Shown piece after piece: positions 58,119 to 64,000 of a stretch of 64,000 nucleotides of DNA. Every line of letters begins with the position of its first letter. Positions within the stretch are counted from its first letter, which is position 1. A program made the translations under genes and the position numbers. Location of the stretch: the NCBI GenBank assembly GCA_964420285.1, contig CAYQTE010000020.1, forward strand, positions 1 through 64,000, written 5' to 3'. Source of the DNA: CAYQTE01 sp964420285. GTDB lineage: Bacteria; Planctomycetota; Phycisphaerae; Tepidisphaerales; Tepidisphaeraceae. Below the pieces are notes generated by a model. It ran no database searches. It saw nothing but the letters and a program-made list of their open reading frames with translations, and had not been told where the DNA came from.

Positions 58119-58358
58119 TCAACTCGATAGACTCATTATAGCATACGCGCGATTGCCGGGCCTATTCCCCGCCTTCTGCGCGTAACTCGATCCCGCCCCG
58201 GTTCCGGCGGCGCGGATGGCTTGGCGCTCCCCGGCCGCCCGCGATTCATAGCCGCTGACCATGTACGCGGCAATCGGGTCGGGGTCGATGTTGTGACGCT
58301 TGTGCCATTGGATCATGGCTTCGATCCTGGGATTGAGGTTGTGGATCTGGTCGATCAT
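58119..58358 (-). CDS. Doubtful small open frame upstream of vapB
   Basis: The 79-residue frame starts MIDQIHNLNPRIEAMIQWHK and has an Ala/Gly-rich C-terminal half. The first part is plausible protein. The latter half runs through the vapBC promoter region, so it may be truncated, or may not be translated. The rest of the 58123-58620 stretch shows no other gene apart from an aaaaaaaTATAAT box at 58551. Confidence 0.28.
   Translation of the reverse strand: MIDQIHNLNPRIEAMIQWHKRHNIDPDPIAAYMVSGYESRAAGERQAIRAAGTGAGSSYAQKAGNRPGNRAYAIMSLSS
58135..58140 (-). promoter_or_regulatory. Predicted -10 box for the vapBC pair
   Basis: Minus strand tgcTATAAT, 21 nt before the antitoxin ATG at 58113. The context GCTATAAT is the same as at nuoD, thiG, queG and 26135, but with a normal leader. 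Confidence 0.4.
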
Positions 58359-58550
58359 GTTCGCGGTCCATGGCGTCCTCCATTTCGGGAATCCAAGCAT
58401 TGCGGGCGTGGCGAAAAAATGCATTAGCCCGGCTTGCTGGGCCCCACTGCTTGTTCGTCGGCCCCGGCGGGAAGCGATGGGAGGCACCCCCGCACCTCGC
58501 GTCAATGCCCCTTATTTTCGCCGCAGGCCAACAGCGGCCGCGGAAAAAAA

Positions 58551-58556
58551 TATAAT
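58551..58556 (+). promoter_or_regulatory. Predicted -10 box
   Basis: TATAAT preceded by a run of seven A, 64 nt before the ATG at 58621. It is a good candidate for the promoter of the next gene. Confidence 0.4.
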
Positions 58557-58620
58557 AAACCGGCGGACGTTATCATTACAGCGGGTCGTAGGGCGGCGAG
58601 CGAGGAAAGGACGGCCGGTT

Positions 58621-60270
58621 ATGCGCATGAGCCTGTTGAATCGCGCGAAGATGAGAGGGGCAATGCTCCTGTTGGCGGGGTTGGCCGGCGGGGATTGGGT
58701 GATGCGGGAGCTCGGCGCGGAAGCCGATGTCGCTCCGCCGCAGCCGCACGACATCCGGACGGTAGACGATCTCGGCCCGATGCCGGATGCCAAGCACATC
58801 GCGTATGTGGCGATGTCGCCGGACTGCCACAACATCGCGATGGCCGTGCGGGTCGGCGATGCGTATCAACTTCTGGTGAATGGCAAAAACACGGCCAGCG
58901 GCGGCTCGATTCCGTATATCACTTACAGCCCCGATTCGCGGCGGATGCTCTGTATCGTCTCGACCGGCCAGAAGGCCGCCCTGTCCGTCGATGGGCTGGT
59001 GGGCACGCCGTTTGATGAGATTGCCGACCAGCGATTCAGCCCCGATAGCAAGCATGTCTATTATTCGGCGCGCCGGGGAGCGGATTGGTTCGCCGTGCTC
59101 GACGGCAAGGAGTCAGCGGCAGGCGGGAGCCGACCGACGCAGGTAACCTTCAGTGCCGACGGCGAACACTTCGCCTACATTGCCAAGTCCGGCGACGCTC
59201 AAAAGGTCGTCGTGGACGGCCGGGGCGGCGAACCCTATCGTGCGGTAAACGATCTGAAACTCAGTTCTCAAGGTGACCACGTCGCTTATGCGGCGAATAC
59301 CACCCCGAATGCATGGGCGGCGATAGTGGACGGGAAGCAGAGCGGCGACGCCTATCAAGCGGGCGTTGACAGGATCAATTTCAGCTTGGACGGGAAACGC
59401 TGCGCGTTCGTCGGCTGCATGAGCCCTTTGACCGTTAGCGAGCAATACGAGGTTGTCGTGGATGGCAAGGCGATTGGTAAGTATCACGACGTGACGAGCG
59501 GTCCCATTTTTGCGCCGGACGGCGCTCACGTTCATTATGGCGCATCCCGAGTCATGGGGCCGCTGTACGACTCCCGCGGGATTTACAACCCGCATTTCCA
59601 ATCGTCGGAGTATAGGGACGGCAAGGTGAAGGAGGAAACTGGCTACGGCATGGCTCAGATGATCTATTCTGCTGACGGGAACCACGTGGTTCGTTACTGG
59701 ACCGAGTATGCGTCCTCTGGTGATGCCTTTGTCCCAGCCCGCATGCCGGTTGTGGACGTGGATGATGAGGATCAGAGGTTGAATTTGCAGCCATTGAATC
59801 TGACAGTGACAATGAGACAATACAGCAGCAAGATCGCATCCATCGCATCCAACTACAATTTCGGTGGAGGATACTGCATGCACGTCAACGGAAGAGACCA
59901 GGATCGCACGCAGATTGGGCCGCCGCATACGCGGCTTGGGCCGCCGTTATTCAGTCCGGACAGCTGCCAACTGGCCTATGCCGCTCAGGATGATCCAAAT
60001 ACGGACTGGTTTGTGGTCCTCGATCAGGCCGAGGATACGCGGGCGCTGATCTACCCGACGGTCGATGTTGGCAAGGATGGGAAATGGAACCCAATCACGC
60101 AATTCGTAAACCAGACGAGCATTGACAACGGTTGTTCCTATCCGGGCCAGCTCCCCTATCACTTCGACGCCGACGGCACGCTGGTCTATTTCCGCGTGAG
60201 CGACGGCCATCTCTACCGCGTTCACTGGAAGCCGGAGGATGCGACCACGGCCCCGGCGACCCGGCCGTGA
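58621..60270 (+). CDS. Secreted WD40-like/TolB-type propeller protein
   Basis: The 549-residue protein has a hydrophobic N-terminus (MRGAMLLLAGLAGG region) and repeated blades of the form F/YSPDSRRMLCIVS, RFSPDSKHVYYSARRG, VTFSADGEHFAYIAKSG, NFSLDGKRCAFVG, IFAPDGAHVHYGAS, LFSPDSCQLAYAAQD. Each contains S-x-D-G/S and a following aromatic strand, as in PD40/TolB propellers. Six to seven blades are likely. It ends in APATRP. It is probably periplasmic and binding in nature; partner unknown. Confidence 0.82.
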   Translation: MRMSLLNRAKMRGAMLLLAGLAGGDWVMRELGAEADVAPPQPHDIRTVDDLGPMPDAKHIAYVAMSPDCHNIAMAVRVGDAYQLLVNGKNTASGGSIPYITYSPDSRRMLCIVSTGQKAALSVDGLVGTPFDEIADQRFSPDSKHVYYSARRGADWFAVLDGKESAAGGSRPTQVTFSADGEHFAYIAKSGDAQKVVVDGRGGEPYRAVNDLKLSSQGDHVAYAANTTPNAWAAIVDGKQSGDAYQAGVDRINFSLDGKRCAFVGCMSPLTVSEQYEVVVDGKAIGKYHDVTSGPIFAPDGAHVHYGASRVMGPLYDSRGIYNPHFQSSEYRDGKVKEETGYGMAQMIYSADGNHVVRYWTEYASSGDAFVPARMPVVDVDDEDQRLNLQPLNLTVTMRQYSSKIASIASNYNFGGGYCMHVNGRDQDRTQIGPPHTRLGPPLFSPDSCQLAYAAQDDPNTDWFVVLDQAEDTRALIYPTVDVGKDGKWNPITQFVNQTSIDNGCSYPGQLPYHFDADGTLVYFRVSDGHLYRVHWKPEDATTAPATRP

Positions 60271-60462
60271 TTTATAGTTGGTGGGCATTGCCCACCACTC
60301 ATCTTGGCGTTCATGGCGCACATGGCGGCCTAATCGCATTTATCGGACCTGCCGTCGCCCGCCGCCTCCCGCTGGCGCTGGCATTTCTCCCGATGGACCC
60401 GAAGCGGTTTTGATGTACATTGACTGCGGACCGGCGGGTGTTGCGGCCGGGCGGGTTTTTGT
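60271..60462. other. Spacer before the M48 gene
   Basis: The 192 bases contain no recognised gene. It has short GC-rich stretches only, with no clear promoter. Confidence 0.3.
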
Positions 60463-62091
60463 ATGGCCAGACTTTTGCTCCTGGTTGTTTTTTTCGTCTG
60501 GATGGCCTGGGGCGAGAGCATGCCGGCAGCGGCGCTGGTATCGCCGGCGGCCGGGGCGGCGTTGTTGCTGGGCGGGCTGGCGGCGATCACGGTTTTCATG
60601 GGAATCTGGGGACAACGCATGGCTGGCCGGGTATCCGGCGGCGGCGAGCGCGAGATGGGGCGGTTTCATCTGGGCCTGGATATCGCCCGCATCGCGATAT
60701 GTATCTGGTACGCGGCCGGGGTGATGGCGCTGGGCTGGCCGAGGATTGTCGCTGCGGCCGTGGGGCCGGTTGATCGGTGGGGGATTCACCTGCCCAGTTT
60801 GATCCTTGGGACGGCGCCGGCGATGTTGGCATGGATGGGGCTCTGGTGGGCGCAATATCCGGTCGATCACAATTTGCGCGAGCGGGATTTGGACGCCAGA
60901 CTATCCCAGGCGGGTTCAGGCCCGATTGCCCGGCCGGGGCCGTCGTTAGGCGACTACTTCCAACTTCAACTGCGCATGCAGATTCTGATGACGGTGGCGC
61001 CGCTGCTGCTCATGCTGCTGATTCACGATCTGGTCGCACTGGCGGTTCACGGACTGCCGATTCGCGTGAACGGCGATGGGTTGGAACTGGGATCGTCGCT
61101 GGCATCTGTCGCGGCCGTGCTGATTTGGGGGCCGGAGATACTGCGTCGCGTGGTGAAGACCCGGCCGTTGGCGGACGGGCCGCTGCGTCAGCGGCTGGCG
61201 GGTATGGCCGGGCGTTGCGGGATCGGTTATCGCGATATTCTGCTATGGGACACCGGCTCACAGGTGGCCAACGCGATGGTGATGGGTCTGCGTGCCAATC
61301 TGCGTTACGTGATCATCTCCGATCTGCTCATCGAGACGCTGTCGGATCAGCAGATTGAGGCAGTTTTCGCGCACGAGCTGGGACACGTGCGGCATCGGCA
61401 CATCCCGCGTCTGGCGATGTTCATGGGGATGCTGATGCTCATCATGATGGGGCCGGCCACGACGCTGCACAACGTGCTGGCGCGAGGCGGCATGCCGGAC
61501 AACTGGGCGGTGGACCTGGCGCAATGGCTGGTGTTCGGCGGGGCGTTTTTCGCGACGTTCGGATATGTGCTGCGGCATTTCGAGCGACAGGCGGACTTGT
61601 TTGCGGCGCGGGCACTCCTCAGCCGCCAGGTCGTCGTTGCGGCCCCGGCCACATACTTGCCGTCGCGGGCATCGCGCGGGGCTGAAGCGGGAATGCCGCT
61701 GGCGGCACTGGCGGCCGCCTTGTCGGAATCGCCGCTAAGTTTCCCGGCCCCAGCGATGGCGCTGGCCGATTCCGGGCGTGCGGTATTCAGCGAATCATTG
61801 AAGAACGTCGATTTGTTTCCAACAGGTGGCGGGACAATTACGCAAACCGGGGCTGCCATCATGTCCAGCGCCCTTCGCCGCACGGCGATGGTCAATAACA
61901 TGCCGATATGTGCGCGAAGCTGGTGTCACGGCAGTATCGCAACGAGAATCGCGTTCTTGAGCCGAACCGACAGAGATAGCCGTGCCGCTGCCGGCTTTGA
62001 TCGCGCAATGACCCATCTTAACGCCGTGCTCTTGGCGACCGGCATCGCCGCCGCCGTCTGGACGGCCGCATTGGTCATTATCGGCGGCTAA
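60463..62091 (+). CDS. M48-family membrane metalloprotease
   Basis: The 542-residue protein has several N-terminal helices, the zinc site HELGH (H304-H308) in AVFAHELGHVRHRHIP, a membrane segment directly after it (LAMFMGMLMLIMM), and a third ligand in HFERQADLFAARAL. This is the HtpX/Ste24-like layout, with the active site facing the cytoplasm; it probably degrades damaged membrane proteins. The C-terminal 170 residues are low in family features. Confidence 0.88.
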   Translation: MARLLLLVVFFVWMAWGESMPAAALVSPAAGAALLLGGLAAITVFMGIWGQRMAGRVSGGGEREMGRFHLGLDIARIAICIWYAAGVMALGWPRIVAAAVGPVDRWGIHLPSLILGTAPAMLAWMGLWWAQYPVDHNLRERDLDARLSQAGSGPIARPGPSLGDYFQLQLRMQILMTVAPLLLMLLIHDLVALAVHGLPIRVNGDGLELGSSLASVAAVLIWGPEILRRVVKTRPLADGPLRQRLAGMAGRCGIGYRDILLWDTGSQVANAMVMGLRANLRYVIISDLLIETLSDQQIEAVFAHELGHVRHRHIPRLAMFMGMLMLIMMGPATTLHNVLARGGMPDNWAVDLAQWLVFGGAFFATFGYVLRHFERQADLFAARALLSRQVVVAAPATYLPSRASRGAEAGMPLAALAAALSESPLSFPAPAMALADSGRAVFSESLKNVDLFPTGGGTITQTGAAIMSSALRRTAMVNNMPICARSWCHGSIATRIAFLSRTDRDSRAAAGFDRAMTHLNAVLLATGIAAAVWTAALVIIGG

Positions 62092-62109
62092 GAGGGTGGC
62101 GGGCACGTC

Positions 62110-62136
62110 TTTCCACATTATGTTGTGGAAATTTCC
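62110..62136. terminator. AT-rich hairpin after the M48 gene
   Basis: tttccaca (62110-62117) pairs with tgtggaaa (62124-62131) around ttatgt, and an overlapping palindrome ggaaatttcc (62127-62136) follows. It lies 18 nt after the M48 stop and 32 nt before a TATAAT box. It might be a weak terminator or an operator for the bactofilin gene. Confidence 0.4.
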
Positions 62137-62168
62137 TATTATTTCACAACTTATTGGGCCAACTTCGG

Positions 62169-62174
62169 TATAAT
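62169..62174 (+). promoter_or_regulatory. Predicted -10 box for bactofilin
   Basis: cggTATAATgcc lies 63 nt before the bactofilin ATG at 62238. No convincing -35 was located. Confidence 0.45.
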
Positions 62175-62237
62175 GCCCCGATTGTCGCGGGTTGGAGCCC
62201 GTGAGATGCCAAGTCCAATTCGGTTGGGAGTATTTTC

Positions 62238-62654
62238 ATGGCAGAAGCTGGAAATCAGGAATTTCCGACCATCCTGGGGCCGGATGCCTCCTTCAATGGT
62301 CAATTGACGTTCGAAAAGGGAATGCGCCTGCAAGGCAAGTTCGAGGGCAAAATCACCACGCCCGGTCGTCTGCACATTGCCAAGGAGGCCAAGATGCACG
62401 CCGAGGTCGAGGCTGGCGCGATCATTGTCGAGGGCGATGTCCACGGCAATCTGACGGCCAGCGATCGGATCGAACTCAAGCAGACCGCCCATTATGAGGG
62501 CGACCTTCGCACCACCAAGCTGGTTGTCGATGAGGGCGCCGTCTTCTCCGGACAGGTTTCGGTTGGACCCGACGCGATCAAGAACAAAGCCAACGTTCGC
62601 CCGACCGGTGCCGCAGGCGGAATTCCGGCCAGCCAACCGGCGACGGTCCGATAA
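62238..62654 (+). CDS. Bactofilin (polymerising cytoskeletal protein)
   Basis: The 138-residue protein is a bactofilin: a right-handed beta-helix that polymerises without nucleotide and scaffolds envelope or peptidoglycan enzymes. The repeating short strands are visible: TILGPDASFNGQLTFEKGMR, LQGKFEGKITTPGRLHIAKE, AEVEAGAIIVEGDVHGNLTA, YEGDLRTTKLVVDEGAVFSG. Short disordered ends flank it. A second, zinc-ribbon-bearing bactofilin follows at 62813. Confidence 0.93.
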   Translation: MAEAGNQEFPTILGPDASFNGQLTFEKGMRLQGKFEGKITTPGRLHIAKEAKMHAEVEAGAIIVEGDVHGNLTASDRIELKQTAHYEGDLRTTKLVVDEGAVFSGQVSVGPDAIKNKANVRPTGAAGGIPASQPATVR

Positions 62655-62812
62655 TAACCATGATGATGCGCCGATACGGCCGTTGTCGTGGAAATATGGG
62701 GTTTCTTGTGCCGCGTCAATCCGCGTCACCGGGCGGCGGAACGGGTGATGGCTAGGAGTTCGAAGTCGGGCCCGCCGGTTTCTATTATGATGCTGGTCGT
62801 CTGTTTTCGACC

Positions 62813-63244
62813 ATGAGTACGCCTCCAACCAATCTTCCTCCCGGCGATGACCGCATTATGGTCGTCTGTCTGCACTGCGAAAAGCCGCAGCCGGTCTCGA
62901 AACACGCGATTTCGTTGACGTGCAAGTTCTGTGGCAAGTCGTTGCGGATCGAGGATATCCGGGTTAAGGACTACCACGCCCGCCGGACCATCGAGACCGT
63001 CGGCGTCATCACCATCGAAAAGAAAGGCCAGGTTCTCAGCGAGACGATCCAATGCGGCGGGCTGGTGGTACGGGGGAAGCTGAAGGGGGAAATCATCTGC
63101 CGTGGCCCCGTTCTCGTGGGCCCGGAGGCCGAAATCCGCGGCAATGTCACCGCCCCGCGACTGGCCGTCGGGGCGGGGGCGGTTCTGGAAGGCCGTTACA
63201 GGATCGGCCTGCCCGCCAAGCAGGCCCGTCCGGAAGGAGCTTGA
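62813..63244 (+). CDS. Bactofilin with an N-terminal zinc ribbon
   Basis: The 143-residue protein starts with MVVCLHCEKPQPVSKHAISL and TCKFCGKSLRIED, a CxxC...CxxC zinc ribbon (residues about 19-45), and then a bactofilin beta-helix: VGVITIEKKGQVLSETIQCG, GLVVRGKLKGEIICRGPVLV, GPEAEIRGNVTAPRLAVGAG. The helix is short. The ribbon could dock the filament to a partner. It is separated by 158 bp from the first bactofilin and is probably transcribed with it. Confidence 0.85.
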   Translation: MSTPPTNLPPGDDRIMVVCLHCEKPQPVSKHAISLTCKFCGKSLRIEDIRVKDYHARRTIETVGVITIEKKGQVLSETIQCGGLVVRGKLKGEIICRGPVLVGPEAEIRGNVTAPRLAVGAGAVLEGRYRIGLPAKQARPEGA

Positions 63245-63453
63245 TTGTTGGGTGCATAATCTGTTTTAATGCGTCGTAACCTTTGACGCGGCCGGTTGTC
63301 GATATAAGCTAGCCGCAACGCGATGGCACGACTATTACGCCCTCGCGTACGGCGGTCGTTAACGCGGAAATTGGACACCTTGTCCCCGCGGCCGCCAGGC
63401 CCTGATATGTGTTGATGGGCCAAATTGACCTTTTGGAGGAAACCGTCACTTTT
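63245..63453. other. Spacer before the DUF2156 gene
   Basis: No gene is recognised in these 209 bases. GGAGGA at 63436-63441 is the likely ribosome site for the ATG at 63454, although the 12-nt spacing is long. An in-frame ATG at 63415 is an alternative start. Confidence 0.35.
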
Positions 63454-64000
63454 ATGGACGAAGACCCATTCTCGGACTGGGGCTTAAAACCGGTCGAACT
63501 CGCCGACAAAGCCACTTTTACGCCTTTCCTCGCCTCGCTCGAACATCCCCTCTCGGACTATACCTTCAGCCAGATTTACACCTGGCGAAATAGCCTGCGC
63601 ATCCTCTGGAGCATGGTCCACTCCCATCTGTGCATCTTCGCCAACGGCACCGGCGATCTCACACTTCTCATGCCGCCGATCGGCCAGGGCAATTCCACTC
63701 CCGCACTGCGCGAAGCCTTCGAATTGATGGATGACTACAACGCCGCGCACGGGGTTCCCGGCCGCAGCCGCGTCGAGTACGTTTCCGATGAGCTTCTCCA
63801 TCGCTTTGATACCCAGGGTCTCCACGTCCGCTCGATGGGCGCGGATTATGTCTACGACACGCAGCGCATGATCGACCTTGTCGGCGGCGACCTGGCCTCC
63901 AAACGTCAGGCCAAGAACCGCTTCATGCGAAACCACGCTTTCCTGACCGAATCGTACGACCTGGACAAACATCTCGAACCCTGCCGCCTGCTGCTGGGAG
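63454..64000 (+). CDS. DUF2156 (phosphatidylglycerol lysyltransferase C-terminal-like) protein, partial
   Basis: The frame runs off the right edge after about 182 residues. It begins MDEDPFSDWGLKPVELADKA, then LEHPLSDYTFSQIYTWRNSL, and has DYVYDTQRMIDLVGGDLASK followed by RQAKNRFMR. These match DUF2156/LPG_synthase_C, a GNAT-related domain that transfers an aminoacyl group from tRNA in MprF proteins. Soluble versions such as this have no settled substrate. Confidence 0.82.
   Translation, partial: MDEDPFSDWGLKPVELADKATFTPFLASLEHPLSDYTFSQIYTWRNSLRILWSMVHSHLCIFANGTGDLTLLMPPIGQGNSTPALREAFELMDDYNAAHGVPGRSRVEYVSDELLHRFDTQGLHVRSMGADYVYDTQRMIDLVGGDLASKRQAKNRFMRNHAFLTESYDLDKHLEPCRLLLG

Overview
The window looks like a chromosomal segment of a GC-rich planctomycete, most likely of the class Phycisphaerae. 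That assignment is inferred from style, not from a marker gene. The clues are a zinc-ribbon protein with the CPVCAYDLRATPNRCPECG signature (48027-48674), a secreted protein with the VTGPLRPDGTVDYIAAVN signature (29360-30961), proteins ending in Thr/Ala/Pro/Arg-rich tails such as APATRP, a pair of bactofilins, and several kinds of short dispersed inverted repeats that I associate with planctomycete genomes.

Layout. 1-1494: a lone propeller-like protein between tRNA-3'-end-like scraps. 1495-6247: part of a complex I operon on the minus strand (nuoD, nuoE, a membrane-anchored tyrosine phosphatase, two small proteins, nuoF). 6454-7554: parB between two identical parS sites, with no parA nearby. 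7888-12760: MATE exporter, hicBA, a minimal alkyltransferase, a GT92-like glycosyltransferase, deoC and a duplicated-helix secreted protein. 12806-16715: a tightly overlapping potABCD polyamine transporter. 16966-25103: a PilZ-like protein, a YdjY plus ExbD-like secreted protein, membrane proteins, a lipoprotein hydrolase, queG, hsp20, miaA and a large membrane protein. 25144-28004: an accessory stretch with an HTH/nucleotidyltransferase pair and a higBA module bracketed by 24-bp direct repeats. 27982-36279: DUF3179 protein, secreted protein, thiG, an overlapping DUF350 / glutathionylspermidine-synthase-like / unknown operon, and a GH29 fucosidase. 36578-42490: rnc, a YbjQ protein, a secreted protein, a nitrate/sulfonate-type ABC ATPase and permease without a binding protein, then galM-thuA. 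42657-46115: a single-chain type IIG restriction-modification enzyme. 46287-48674: glycerate kinase, a decayed copy of its 3' end, and a zinc-ribbon protein. 48916-51555: two tandem outer-membrane-barrel paralogues. 51565-54242: tyrA, divergent from accA-recR. 54326-58113: VapBC45-like module, TPR-GT41 glycosyltransferase and a second VapBC pair. 58621-64000: a WD40-like secreted protein, an M48 protease, two bactofilins (one with a zinc ribbon) and the start of a DUF2156 protein.

Themes. Five toxin-antitoxin-type pairs lie in 64 kb. There are at least six copies of short inverted or tandem dispersed repeats in intergenic DNA or gene edges. A recurrent GC-TATAAT box sits only 6-11 nt before several start codons, which suggests leaderless transcripts. 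The best candidates for an under-described system are the DUF350 / GSP-synthase-like / unknown triad (31912-34734) and the direct-repeat-bounded higBA insertion. No CRISPR array, rRNA, intact tRNA, transposase or integrase was recognised.
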